A DNA stretch of 64,000 nucleotides, from positions 682,001 through 746,000 of the forward strand of contig NZ_JBBLYU010000001.1 of the NCBI RefSeq assembly GCF_037911135.1, given 5' to 3'. The DNA comes from Phaeobacter sp. A36a-5a (GTDB taxonomy: Bacteria > Pseudomonadota > Alphaproteobacteria > Rhodobacterales > Rhodobacteraceae). This document shows, one piece after another, positions 1 to 7,947 of this stretch (position 1 is the stretch's first letter; the number at the start of each line of letters is the position of its first letter). A model generated the notes under the pieces. It did not search any database. It saw only the letters and a program-made list of their open reading frames with translations, and was not told where the DNA came from. Position numbers and translations under genes: made by a program.

Positions 1-72
1 GCGGTCCTGCGCCGATATGCGCTGCGCGCAAAGGATCCGGTGGCACATCCGATCTGGTCAGAGCGCCGATAG
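1..72 (+). CDS. C-terminal end of an unidentified upstream gene (partial)
   Basis: Reading from base 1, frame 1 stays open for 23 codons and stops with TAG at 70-72. The translated tail is rich in Arg and Ala and ends in SERR, and it uses the GC-rich codons of the neighbours. The stop lies 17 bases before the transporter start at 90, a normal operon distance. No family can be recognised from so short a fragment, and chance openness is possible. Confidence 0.35.
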   Translation, partial: AVLRRYALRAKDPVAHPIWSERR

Positions 73-89
73 CGCCCCATAAGGGCGGT

Positions 90-992
90 ATGACATTGTG
101 GATCCCCATCGCTATCGCCGCGGCCAGTTTCCAGACGGTTCGCTTCATGCTGCAAAAAGTGCTGAGCAGCGTCACGCTGTCGTCGGCCGGCGCGACCTTT
201 GCCCGGTTTGTCTATTCGGCGCCGGTGATCTGGGCCGGATTGCTGGCCTATCTGGCGATATCGGGGCAGGGGATGCCCGCGCTGACCGGGCGGTTCTGGG
301 TGTTTGCCACCATTGGCGGGACGGCGCAGATCCTTGCGACCGTCTGCGTGGTGGCGCTGTTTCGCCAGCGCAATTTTGCCGTGGGCATCACCTTCAAGAA
401 AACCGAGGTGATTCAGACCGCGCTGGTGGGGCTGGTGGTGCTGGGCGATCAGATCACGCCGCTGGGCTGGCTGGCCATTGTCATCGGCCTCTGCGCGGTG
501 CTGGTGCTGTCGAAGACGCCCGAAAGCAAGGGGCCGTGGTGGCGGCATCTGTCCAGTCCGGCGTCGCTGCTGGGGCTGGGATCGGGGGTGCTGTTTGCCT
601 TTTCCGCGGTGAGCTACCGCGCCGCCTCGCTTGAGCTTGACGCGCTGGCGCCTGCGTTTCGTGCCGGGGTCACGCTGGCCATTGTGGTGAGCCTGCAGAC
701 GCTGTTCATGCTGGTCTGGCTGAAGTGGCGGGAGCCGGGCGAAATCGCGCGGGTCTGGGCGGCGCGGCGGGTGGCAATCTGGGTGGGCCTGACCAGCATG
801 GCGGGATCCTTCTGCTGGTTCTGGGCCTTCACCCTGCAGAACGCGGCCTATGTAAAGGCGCTGGGACAGATCGAATTGCTGTTGTCCCTGCTGGCATCGG
901 TGCTGTTTTTCAGGGAACAGATCACGCGCCGGGAAATCCTGGGCATGGGCTTGCTGATCCTGTCCATTCTGGCACTGCTGCTGGCGATCTGA
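90..992 (+). CDS. DMT-superfamily (EamA-type) transporter
   Basis: A 300-residue, very hydrophobic protein with about ten predicted membrane segments in two similar halves, the normal size and layout of drug/metabolite transporter superfamily exporters. The first half runs to about residue 145 and is joined to the second by a polar stretch (KTPESKG). It acts in the inner membrane; the substrate cannot be told from sequence, and EamA members export amino acids, metabolites or drugs. The start at 90 follows an AAGGGCG ribosome site. It lies just after a partial upstream reading frame and is convergent with the Nudix gene. The family call is sound; any specific substrate would be a guess. Confidence 0.85.
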   Translation: MTLWIPIAIAAASFQTVRFMLQKVLSSVTLSSAGATFARFVYSAPVIWAGLLAYLAISGQGMPALTGRFWVFATIGGTAQILATVCVVALFRQRNFAVGITFKKTEVIQTALVGLVVLGDQITPLGWLAIVIGLCAVLVLSKTPESKGPWWRHLSSPASLLGLGSGVLFAFSAVSYRAASLELDALAPAFRAGVTLAIVVSLQTLFMLVWLKWREPGEIARVWAARRVAIWVGLTSMAGSFCWFWAFTLQNAAYVKALGQIELLLSLLASVLFFREQITRREILGMGLLILSILALLLAI

Positions 993-1024
993 GCGATCGT
1001 GCGGGCAAGGCAACTGGCCGGGGG

Positions 1025-1792
1025 TCAGCCGTCCTGCGGCATCGGATAGCCGTTCAGCCGCAGAAAATGGCTCGATTCATCATCATTGCGAAAGAACGGC
1101 ACGCTTGCGGGCGGGCCTTCCTGGCGGATGCGGCGGGTGACCTCGGCGAGCACCACCTCGGTGATGAAGGGCAGATCATAGGTGCGCACCTGGCTGAGCG
1201 GGATCCATTGCAGGTGCGACAGCTCATCCGAGGCGCGGGAGAAATCGTCGATATCGCTGCTGACATGCGCCGCATCCACCAGAAAGAACCGCGCATCAAA
1301 GCGGCGCGGGCGACCGGGGGGCGTGATGGCGCGAAAGACAAATTGCAGCGCCTCGGCGGCAGGCAGATGACCGGTCGCGGCAAATTCGACCCAGTCGGGG
1401 GTGGGGGCTGTCGGCCAGCTGCCGGGCTGCCCGAGGATGAGGCCGGTTTCCTCCCACAGCTCGCGGATGGCTGCGGCGGCAAGGGCGTGATGCAGATCCT
1501 CCTGCGCCTGCTCCGTCAGCCGTTCGCGACAGAGGGGCGGCAGGGCGCTGGCGAGCGGCACATCGGCGTCGCCCGGATCGACGGCGCCGCCGGGAAAGAC
1601 CACCTTGTTGGGCATGAAGGCGGCCTTTGCCCCGCGCTGCCCCATCAGCACCTGAGGGTCGTCGCCCATCCGGTCGCGCACGGCGATAATTGTCGCGGCG
1701 TTGCGGATCGGTGTTGTGTCCCGGCGGGCAGTGGCGGCATCGGCGTAGCCGGTGTCCATGGTTGCCTGGGCCGGGCTGGGCGATTTGCTCAT
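1025..1792 (-). CDS. Nudix family hydrolase
   Basis: A 255-residue protein containing a split Nudix signature: FPGGAVDPGD near residue 67, then a long insertion, then the catalytic helix AAIRELWEETGL near residue 110. The REx2EE core supplies the metal-binding glutamates used to cleave nucleoside diphosphates linked to another group. A long insert between the Gly part and the REx2EE helix is seen in the larger NUDT8/NUDT19-like members that act on CoA or related diphosphates, but the substrate here is not determined. It lies 28 bases downstream of the DUF983 gene on the same strand, so the two probably share a transcript. Soluble and cytoplasmic; no signal peptide is visible. Confidence 0.85.
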   Translation of the reverse strand: MSKSPSPAQATMDTGYADAATARRDTTPIRNAATIIAVRDRMGDDPQVLMGQRGAKAAFMPNKVVFPGGAVDPGDADVPLASALPPLCRERLTEQAQEDLHHALAAAAIRELWEETGLILGQPGSWPTAPTPDWVEFAATGHLPAAEALQFVFRAITPPGRPRRFDARFFLVDAAHVSSDIDDFSRASDELSHLQWIPLSQVRTYDLPFITEVVLAEVTRRIRQEGPPASVPFFRNDDESSHFLRLNGYPMPQDG

Positions 1793-1820
1793 GTCTGGGT
1801 CTTCCTGTCGATTTTCGGGA

Positions 1821-2237
1821 TCAGCTGTCCTTGCCGAAGCCGTGCATCCGGCGTGCCCATTGATAGGCGATCACGATGCCTTTCATCCGTGGCAGGAGGA
1901 ACAGCGAGGACAGCAAACAGCCCAGCGAGAACACCGTGAAGGTGACCATCGGCTCGGGCCGCCAGGTGAAATAGACCACATGCAGCAGCGGGGCCATGAT
2001 GTGGCCGACCAGCAGAATGGTCAGATAGGCCGGGCCGTCATCGGCGCGCGCATGGGTGAGATCAAGCCCGCAGTTGGAGCAGCTGTCGTTCACCTTCAGA
2101 TAGGAGTGCAGCAGCTTGCCTTCGCCGCAGTTGGGGCATTTGCACCGCCAGCCGCGCAGAACCGCGGGCATGGTGGGGCGGTCTTCCTGATCGTTCGATT
2201 GAATATCGGCCGAAAGGGCCACAGATGACTCGGTCAT
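1821..2237 (-). CDS. DUF983 family membrane protein
   Basis: A 138-residue protein. The N-terminal third has a four-cysteine zinc ribbon (CPNCG and CSNCGLD about 22 residues apart), followed by two hydrophobic membrane segments around residues 70-90 and 95-115. This is the layout of DUF983, a family common in alphaproteobacteria with no settled biochemical role. The start is preceded by an AGGAT ribosome site seven bases upstream. It is the first gene of a minus-strand pair with the Nudix hydrolase and is divergent from the EF-hand/sigma operon. The family call is good; the function is unknown. Confidence 0.85.
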   Translation of the reverse strand: MTESSVALSADIQSNDQEDRPTMPAVLRGWRCKCPNCGEGKLLHSYLKVNDSCSNCGLDLTHARADDGPAYLTILLVGHIMAPLLHVVYFTWRPEPMVTFTVFSLGCLLSSLFLLPRMKGIVIAYQWARRMHGFGKDS

Positions 2238-2356
2238 GACAAATCCTATCTTTTGTCCGCTTATCTGAGCGTTTCTCCCATAAGTTTAAAGAGGCAGTGC
2301 GCCACAGTGCGTCGGCATGCCGCAAGACTGCGCTGCCAAGTGCTTCAGTGCAATGG

Positions 2357-2395
2357 ACGGTTGAAGCTTTCTGCGACGGTTTTGAAGTTTTTGCG
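2357..2395 (+). repeat. Imperfect 19/20-bp direct tandem repeat upstream of the EF-hand/sigma operon
   Basis: Two adjacent copies, ACGGTTGAAGCTTTCTGCG (2357-2375) and ACGGTTTTGAAGTTTTTGCG (2376-2395), are followed by a third partial ACGG. They lie about 80 bases before the ATG at 2473, in the 235-base intergenic space shared with the divergent DUF983 gene. Position and spacing of about two helical turns suit a regulator or sigma-factor site, but no known consensus matches. Confidence 0.5.
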
Positions 2396-2472
2396 ACGGA
2401 ACCCGGATGGGGCTGCGTTTTGTTTCTGTGATCGGCAGCATGGGGCTGCCTGCTGCAAGAGGACGCGCAGAT

Positions 2473-2976
2473 ATGAAGCATACCAATTTTATTGCCGCTG
2501 TTGTTGCTGTCGGAGCTCTGATCGGGGCCACCGGTGCGATCGCCAAACCAGGGTTTGCGGGCAAGGGCGGGCATGGTCCACGGATGAGCTTTGAGGAGAT
2601 GGACACCAATGGTGATGGTCAGGTCACCAGGAGCGAGATGGAAGGTCTGCGCGAGGCGCGCTTTGCTGCGGCGGATGCGGATGGCGATGGCAAGCTGACG
2701 CTGGCGGAGATGGAAAAGGCTGCCGAGGCCCGTGCCAAGACCCGTGCCGCAGCGATGCTGGAGCGGATGGACGCCGACAAGGATGGCGCGCTGAGCCTGG
2801 ATGAGTTGCCGAAACCGCGCCGGATCGGAAAGATGTTTGACCGCGCCGATGCCAATGACGATGGTGCAATCAGCAAGGATGAATTCGAAGCTGCCCGGGC
2901 AAAGCTCCGTGACCGCCATGGCGCTGGTCACCGACCACGCGCCGGGGCGCAGGACAGCGGGACGGAACAGAACTGA
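2473..2976 (+). CDS. Secreted EF-hand calcium-binding protein
   Basis: From the ATG at 2473 the 167-residue product starts with a signal peptide (MKHTNFIAAVVAVGALIG, cleavage probably after AIA near residue 24). It then has four canonical 12-residue EF-hand loops at about 44-55, 68-79, 100-111 and 126-137. All four keep Asp at loop positions 1 and 5, Gly at 6 and Glu at 12, so each should bind calcium. The mature protein would sit in the periplasm. An in-frame start at 2407 would spoil the signal peptide, so the later ATG is preferred. It is the first gene of an operon with an ECF sigma factor, a membrane protein and a Spy/CpxP-like sensor, suggesting an envelope stress or metal-responsive role. 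The link to calcium sensing is inferred. Confidence 0.85.
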   Translation: MKHTNFIAAVVAVGALIGATGAIAKPGFAGKGGHGPRMSFEEMDTNGDGQVTRSEMEGLREARFAAADADGDGKLTLAEMEKAAEARAKTRAAAMLERMDADKDGALSLDELPKPRRIGKMFDRADANDDGAISKDEFEAARAKLRDRHGAGHRPRAGAQDSGTEQN

Positions 2977-3040
2977 TCCGATACGACAGGTGCATAATTC
3001 TGCCGATACCCTGCAGCGGGCCCGTGATGAGGGCCCGCTG

Positions 3041-3664
3041 ATGTCACCGCCTGACGTCAAGGCGGCGGCTGATGCGGGCGCTGCGGATGGTCCTGTGTTG
3101 GATGATCCCGATGGCGCCTTGCTGATCCGATTTGCGGCGGGCGACCGCGATGCGGCGGGTTTGCTGACCTCGCGGCTGGCGCCTCGGGCCTTAGGGGTTG
3201 CGATGCGGGTTCTGGGCAACCGGGCCGAGGCCGAGGATATCGCCCAGGAGGCAATGGTGCGCCTGTGGCGACAGGCGGAACATTGGGAACCCGGACGGGC
3301 GCGGCTGTCGACCTGGCTCTACCGTGTGGTGATGAACCTCTGTATCGATCACAAGCGCCGCCTGCGCGGGGGGCATGTGGATCTGGATGCGATACCCGAT
3401 CCGCCCGATCCGTCGAAATCCGCCGCAGAGAAGATGCAGGATGGCGCGCGGCAGGATGCTTTGCAGGCGGCTTTGATGCAGCTGCCGGAGCGTCAGCGGC
3501 AGGCGGTGGTGCTGCGCCACATTGAGGATCTGCCGAACCCGGAAATTGCCGGGATCATGGACATCAGCGTCGAGGCGGTCGAAAGTCTGACCGCGCGGGG
3601 CAAGCGGGCGCTGGCGGCTCTTCTTGCCGGGCGGCGGGCTGAACTGGGGTATAGTGATGGTTGA
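3041..3664 (+). CDS. RNA polymerase ECF-type sigma factor
   Basis: A 207-residue protein with sigma region 2 at about 28-107 (including AEDIAQEAMVRLWRQAEHW and the DNA-melting LSTWLYRVVMNLCIDHKRR) and region 4 at about 145-200 (LPERQRQAVVLRHIEDLPNPEIA, then the helix-turn-helix ISVEAVESLTARGKR). Region 3 is absent, as in ECF sigmas. The ATG at 3041 gives the normal N terminus; open sequence further upstream overlaps the EF-hand gene and is not needed. The 3' end overlaps the next gene by eight bases, so they are translationally coupled. By position it should be controlled by the following membrane protein and periplasmic sensor. The exact ECF group cannot be assigned without alignment. Confidence 0.9.
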   Translation: MSPPDVKAAADAGAADGPVLDDPDGALLIRFAAGDRDAAGLLTSRLAPRALGVAMRVLGNRAEAEDIAQEAMVRLWRQAEHWEPGRARLSTWLYRVVMNLCIDHKRRLRGGHVDLDAIPDPPDPSKSAAEKMQDGARQDALQAALMQLPERQRQAVVLRHIEDLPNPEIAGIMDISVEAVESLTARGKRALAALLAGRRAELGYSDG

Positions 3665-4133
3665 TAAAACTGGAAAAACTGCGCCCGCGGATATGGGCGA
3701 TGATGCGCTGCATGAGCTGGATTCGGCGGCGCTGGATGCTGCGGAGCTGGTGCTGGACGATCTGTTTGCCGAGGCGCGAACCGCCGCACCGATGGCGCTG
3801 CCCCCGGCATTGGAGCGCGCGATCCTGAGCGATGCACAGGCGACGCAGGCGGCGATCCTGCAGCGCAGCGTGCCTGTGGGGGATCTGGCGGCTGAGCCCG
3901 CTGATATGCGCGACCGGATTTTTGCCGGGCTGCGGGATCTGCTGGCCGGGCTGGGCGGATGGCCTGCCCTAGGAGGCCTTAGCGTGGCGGGCGCGGCGGG
4001 GTTGTGGATCGGGCTGGCGCCGCCGTCGTTCCTGCCCGACCCGGTGAGCCTTGCCGGGCTGGAGATGAGTGAGGATGCGTTGCCGGATGACAGTTACGAT
4101 CTGGCGGTGGTGCTGAGCGAGGAGATGGAATGA
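3657..4133 (+). CDS. Single-pass membrane protein, candidate anti-sigma factor
   Basis: A 158-residue acidic protein with a cytoplasmic N-terminal part of about 100 residues, one membrane segment around 101-122 (GWPALGGLSVAGAAGLWIGL) and a short acidic periplasmic tail. It starts inside the sigma gene's stop region (8-base overlap) and ends by sharing ATGA with the next gene. Size, topology and position directly after an ECF sigma gene are those of a membrane anti-sigma factor, but I see no ZAS zinc motif (HxxxCxxC), so the assignment rests on context. By analogy it would be the CnrY counterpart of a CnrY/X/H-type system. Confidence 0.65.
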   Translation: MVDKTGKTAPADMGDDALHELDSAALDAAELVLDDLFAEARTAAPMALPPALERAILSDAQATQAAILQRSVPVGDLAAEPADMRDRIFAGLRDLLAGLGGWPALGGLSVAGAAGLWIGLAPPSFLPDPVSLAGLEMSEDALPDDSYDLAVVLSEEME

Positions 4134-4609
4134 CCAACGAACCCCCCAGACCTGAGCGGCGTCGCTGGATGCGCTGGCTTCTGATTGCCTCTCTGGCGCT
4201 GAACCTGGTGATTGTCGGCATTGTGGGCGGGGCCGCCTGGCGGTTTGCGGGCGGCAGGGCCGCTGCCGGGATGCCACCGCCGGTGGGCGCGATATTGTTC
4301 CGGGATCTGGAGGTCGAGACCCGCCGTAGCCTGCGCAAAGCGGCAGAAGGCGAGCACGGCAGCTATCAGGGACGGCGTCAGGCCGAGGGGCGCAAGGTGG
4401 TGGATCTGCTGCGGGCCGACCCCTTTGATGCCGAGGCGCTGAGCGGAATGCTGGATGAACACGCCGAGCGGCGGCATGGGTTCCAGCGCTCGGTGCAGGC
4501 GGCCTGGCTGGATCAGGTGGTGGCGATGAGCCCGGTCGAACGGGCGGCCTATGCCGACAATCTGGAACAGCGGATCAAACATCCGCGTCGGCGCCGGTGG
4601 CCGCATTGA
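4130..4609 (+). CDS. Spy/CpxP-like periplasmic heavy-metal sensor, membrane anchored
   Basis: A 159-residue protein with a basic cytoplasmic start (RPERRRWMRW), one membrane anchor at about 14-37 and a periplasmic helical domain of about 120 residues rich in Arg, Glu and Ala (LFRDLEVETRRSLRKAAEG, MLDEHAERRHGFQRSV). This is the pattern of periplasmic heavy-metal sensor proteins related to CnrX and Spy/CpxP. It closes a tightly coupled operon with the ECF sigma and putative anti-sigma genes (ATGA overlap at 4130). Family knowledge suggests it senses metal or envelope damage and tunes release of the sigma factor. No classic LTxxQ repeats are intact, so the ligand is uncertain. Confidence 0.75.
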   Translation: MTNEPPRPERRRWMRWLLIASLALNLVIVGIVGGAAWRFAGGRAAAGMPPPVGAILFRDLEVETRRSLRKAAEGEHGSYQGRRQAEGRKVVDLLRADPFDAEALSGMLDEHAERRHGFQRSVQAAWLDQVVAMSPVERAAYADNLEQRIKHPRRRRWPH

Positions 4610-4687
4610 GCCATTGCTGCGCAGGCTAACAGGCATGAGGTGCGTATGACCGGGATATAGCACCTCGTCGAATTGCAACCATACCAA

Positions 4688-4716
4688 ACGGGGCAGTGAG
4701 AGGATCGCTGCCCCGT
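4688..4716 (+). terminator. Rho-independent terminator candidate after the ECF operon
   Basis: The nine-base arms ACGGGGCAG and CTGCCCCGT enclose an 11-base loop, followed by TTCATGTTT. It is 79 bases downstream of the last operon gene. No gene is evident between 4610 and 4927; reading frames there are antisense shadows of the GGDEF gene or lack coding character. Confidence 0.55.
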
Positions 4717-4927
4717 TTCATGTTTCTGGACCCTTTGGCTGCTCGGCCGGTCCTGCCTGCGTCTGTGCCAGTGGCCTGCCGGGTTGTCCCGGTCTGTGGC
4801 CGCTGGCGCCCATAACACTGTCCCGTGTCTGGTGGTCGTGGTCTGTGTCCTGCGCCGCGCCATGGTCCGCGCGGATATCTCTGAGCCGTTTGCCCCGCAA
4901 GAAGTCCCGGAGCCGTGGTGGACTGCG

Positions 4928-6358
4928 TCAGGCGGCAAGCTCCGCGAGCGAGACCTGATTGCGTCCGGCATGTTTGGCCGCGTAAAGCGCCCGGTCGGCA
5001 TTGGTGATCAGGGCGCTGACGGCGCTGTCCTGATCCTGAGGCGACAGCGCGGTGCGGCTGTGCTGATCTGCCGGGGTCGATCGCCCGCCGATCACCGCAC
5101 CGATGCTGATGGTCACATAGATCGGTGTCTCGACACCGGCGATGTGAAACGGCTTGCTGTTGATCCGGTTACAGAGATCGCTGGCGGCGGCCTCGGCCAT
5201 GGCCTCGCCGATCGCGGGCATCACGATCATGAATTCCTCGCCGCCGATGCGGGCGAGCAGGTCTACCGGGCGCAGCGCGGTCTGCAGGCGCTTGGCCGCT
5301 TCGATCAGCACGGCGTCACCAACCGGGTGGCCGTAGAGGTCATTGATCTGCTTGAAGTGGTCCAGATCGGCCAGCATGACGGCAAATGTCTCGCCGGTCT
5401 TGGCCGATGTCTGCGCGACGCGCTCCAGAAATGGCTTGGCATAGCGGCGGTTGAAGAGGCCGGTCATCGGGTCTTCGACGGCGGCGCGCAGCCCGTTGCG
5501 CAGATTGTCGCGCAGCTGGTCGATCCGCGCCTTGTTGCGCAGCTGGCTATCCAGTCGCAGCGCCAGTTCGGCGACATCGAACCCGGACTGGAGCACATCA
5601 TGAGCGCCCCGGTCCAGAGCTTCTGCGGCGATGGCGGGATCGGCGGGGTGGACGACAGCGATGACGACGGATTTCCGGGTGGCGGCGCGGGCGCGCAGGT
5701 CGGCCAGCAGGCGCAGGCCCTGCGCCAGCGTATTGCGGCCGAGTTCGATCACGATGGCATCCGGCACCGGTTCGCGCATCAGCGGATGCACCGCGCTGAA
5801 CTGGTGGTTGCACAGGTGGTAGGGAACCCGCGGCGCGAGCTGCGCCTGCCAGTAGACCGCAGTGGCGGTCTGTTCGGTGACCAGCGCGACATGGGCGCCG
5901 CTCAGACCGGCGCTGATATGCGGGCTGGACAGGGGAAGGGCATAGCCATGCGAGCCGCCCTGTTGCAGATGCAGCTCTTCCTGGGTGCTGCTGGCGCGCA
6001 GCAGGCTGCGGATGCGGGCCTGAAGCATGGTGTCGTCGAGCGGCTGGCACAGCACGTCGTCGATGCCGGCGCTGAGAGCGGCCAGACGGCGGTCGGCGTC
6101 GCTGTCGCGATCAATGGCGATCATCGGGATTTCGGCAAGCTGGTCATCTGCGGCCAGCGCCTGTTTCACATCCATCGCCTCGCCATCGGGCAGTGACATC
6201 GCGCTGAGGATCAGGTCGGGGCGGCAGCGTCTGGCGGTCTTGGCAATATCGGCGACCGTTTCGGCCTGAACCACCCGGTAATAGGCGGCGGACAGCTGGA
6301 CCTTTAGCATGATCCGGTTGGTCGCAACCCCGTCGATGATGAGGATAGTGCCCTGCAC
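4928..6358 (-). CDS. PleD-like response regulator/diguanylate cyclase with degenerate receiver
   Basis: A 476-residue protein from a GTG start at 6358, preceded by a good AAAGGG site. An in-frame ATG at 6382 adds eight residues but has no ribosome site. Layout matches PleD: receiver 1 (about 1-120), receiver-like 2 (about 150-290), GGDEF domain (about 300-470). The active-site loop is RIGGEEF and the inhibitory I-site RxxD (RPVD) lies five residues before it, so synthesis of c-di-GMP with product inhibition is expected. The first receiver has Ala where PleD has phospho-acceptor Asp53 (PDLILSAMSLP) and Gln for the conserved Lys (LCQPLD), so it probably cannot be phosphorylated. Divergent from the DUF3572 gene. 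Confidence 0.88.
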   Translation of the reverse strand: MQGTILIIDGVATNRIMLKVQLSAAYYRVVQAETVADIAKTARRCRPDLILSAMSLPDGEAMDVKQALAADDQLAEIPMIAIDRDSDADRRLAALSAGIDDVLCQPLDDTMLQARIRSLLRASSTQEELHLQQGGSHGYALPLSSPHISAGLSGAHVALVTEQTATAVYWQAQLAPRVPYHLCNHQFSAVHPLMREPVPDAIVIELGRNTLAQGLRLLADLRARAATRKSVVIAVVHPADPAIAAEALDRGAHDVLQSGFDVAELALRLDSQLRNKARIDQLRDNLRNGLRAAVEDPMTGLFNRRYAKPFLERVAQTSAKTGETFAVMLADLDHFKQINDLYGHPVGDAVLIEAAKRLQTALRPVDLLARIGGEEFMIVMPAIGEAMAEAAASDLCNRINSKPFHIAGVETPIYVTISIGAVIGGRSTPADQHSRTALSPQDQDSAVSALITNADRALYAAKHAGRNQVSLAELAA

Positions 6359-6473
6359 GTGGTGCCCTTTCGCCCCTTGCATTGGAATTGACTCAAGTTT
6401 TAATGAGACTGGTTAACAAACCCTTTCGTATTTTCATCAATTTGACAGCGAAGTGTCAGGAATGTGTGCCCAT

Positions 6474-6758
6474 ATGCTATTTTCCGCCGATGCAGCCGAG
6501 ACTTTGGGCTTAAAAGCGCTTGCCTGGCTGGCGGGCAATGATGAGTTGCTGCCGGTTTTTCTGGGCGCAACCGGAGCGAGCGAGGCGGATCTGCGCGATC
6601 AGGCCGCAAATCCCGAGTTTCTGGGGTCCGTCCTTGATTTTCTGACCATGGATGACGCCTGGGTCATGCAGTTCTGCGACAGTGTCGGGCTGGCCTATGA
6701 TCAACCGATGCAGGCGCGGATGGCGTTGCCCGGCGGTTCGCAGGTGCATTGGACCTGA
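6474..6758 (+). CDS. DUF3572 family protein
   Basis: A small, mostly helical acidic protein of about 94 residues from the ATG at 6474, with the family-typical opening ADAAETLGLKALAWLAGNDE and LLPVFLGATGASEADLR. Earlier in-frame starts at 6453 (GTG) and 6462 (ATG) exist, but the AGGA at 6458-6461 is better placed for 6474. DUF3572 has no known activity; its gene is regularly found divergent from or beside the pleD-like cyclase in alphaproteobacteria, as here. The 297 bases that follow hold no gene; they contain an inverted GTTAA/TTAAC pair near 6870. Confidence 0.75.
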   Translation: MLFSADAAETLGLKALAWLAGNDELLPVFLGATGASEADLRDQAANPEFLGSVLDFLTMDDAWVMQFCDSVGLAYDQPMQARMALPGGSQVHWT

Positions 6759-7055
6759 GCCACGCGGCAGCGACGCCCAGCCACGACTCCCAGCCGGGAC
6801 GGCAGGTCTGCAATGGCTGTGATGGCGGGAATGTGACGCTGACGTGCGCAGCCGGTGGGCGCGGTGTTAACCGGTTTGATTAACCTCTCTGAACCAGGCG
6901 ATCTGGGCGGTGCTGCCGCGCTCTGGCGTGGGGCGTGGCAATCGCCTATGACTCGGGCGACGTCTCCGGCAGCCTGCGGGCAACCGTTCCGCGTCTGACC
7001 CGTTGCGCTGATGTCAGGGCGCGGGATGAAACAGAGCTTTGATCTAGGAGAGCCC

Positions 7056-7745
7056 ATGCCCGTTGATGCCCTGTTGTTCGACAAGGACGGAACCCTGTTC
7101 GACTTTGCCGAGACCTGGAACCGCTGGACCCGGCGGATGCTGGAGCTGCTGTCGGACGGCGATGCCGAGCGGTTGCAGGCGATGGCGGCGGCCATCGACT
7201 TTGATCTTCAGACCGGAGAGATCCTGCCCAGCAGCCTGGTGATCGCCTCGACCAATCGACAGGTTGCCGAGGCTCTGGCGCCATATGTGTCGACGATGGA
7301 TCTGGATGCGTTGGAGCGTTACATGGCTGAAAGCGCCGGGGCGGCAGAGCTTGCAGAGGCGGTGCCGCTGGCGGCCTTCCTTGATGATCTGCTGGCGCGG
7401 GGCAAGGTGCTTGGGGTGATGACCAATGATGCGGAACTCTCGGCCAAATCGCAGCTGAGCCGCGTCGGTGTGCTGGATCGCTTTGCCTTTGTGGCGGGGT
7501 TCGACAGCGGCCATGGCGCAAAGCCGGATGCCGATCCGCTGCTGGCCTTCTGCGCCGCCACCGGGATCGCACCTGAGCGGACGGCGATGGTGGGCGACAG
7601 CCTGCACGATCTGGAGGCCGGTGCGGCGGCGGGGATGCGACGGATCGCGGTTCTGACCGGCCTTGCCGGGGCGGCGGAGCTGGAAGCGCATGCCGATGTG
7701 GTCCTGCCGGATATTGGCCATATCCCGGCCTGGCTGGATCGCTGA
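7056..7745 (+). CDS. HAD-superfamily phosphatase
   Basis: A 229-residue haloacid-dehalogenase hydrolase. Motif I is FDKDGTLFDF with nucleophile Asp9 and acid/base Asp11; motif II is MTNDAE near residue 122; motif III/IV is KPDADPLL followed by MVGDSLHDLEAG. An alpha-helical cap lies between motifs I and II, as in phosphoglycolate phosphatase-type enzymes. The start at 7056 has an AGGAG ribosome site; longer in-frame starts do not. It dephosphorylates a small phosphorylated metabolite in the cytoplasm, but the substrate cannot be assigned. Monocistronic as far as can be seen. Confidence 0.85.
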   Translation: MPVDALLFDKDGTLFDFAETWNRWTRRMLELLSDGDAERLQAMAAAIDFDLQTGEILPSSLVIASTNRQVAEALAPYVSTMDLDALERYMAESAGAAELAEAVPLAAFLDDLLARGKVLGVMTNDAELSAKSQLSRVGVLDRFAFVAGFDSGHGAKPDADPLLAFCAATGIAPERTAMVGDSLHDLEAGAAAGMRRIAVLTGLAGAAELEAHADVVLPDIGHIPAWLDR

Positions 7746-7771
7746 CCGGCGGTCAGGGTTTGACGGACTGG

Positions 7772-7795
7772 ACACATATGCCCAGAAATATGTGT
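7772..7795. promoter_or_regulatory. Inverted repeat upstream of the methyltransferase gene, candidate operator
   Basis: Perfect eight-base arms ACACATAT and ATATGTGT are separated by eight bases, 153 bases before the ATG at 7948. The position suits a dimeric repressor or activator. A related ACACATGTGT palindrome lies upstream of the sarcosine oxidase operon at 26178. The rest of the 202-base gap shows nothing recognisable. Confidence 0.4.
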
Positions 7796-7947
7796 TCTGA
7801 GACGGTTTGGCGCTGAAAAGCGACAAAACCTGTCGGGAACAGGCATTCCTGCCCGGTGTGAACAGGGCCTGCTGAGAGACATGAGCCGGCGGTCGGGCGC
7901 ATCTCAATGTGTCTGCTGCGGCTGGATGACAGCAGGGGAGGGCCGCC

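Noticed and set aside
4784-6196. Long plus-strand reading frame (470 codons) opposite the GGDEF gene
   Set aside because: It is the antisense shadow of a well-conserved GGDEF protein and shows no recognisable domain; high GC makes long spurious frames common here.
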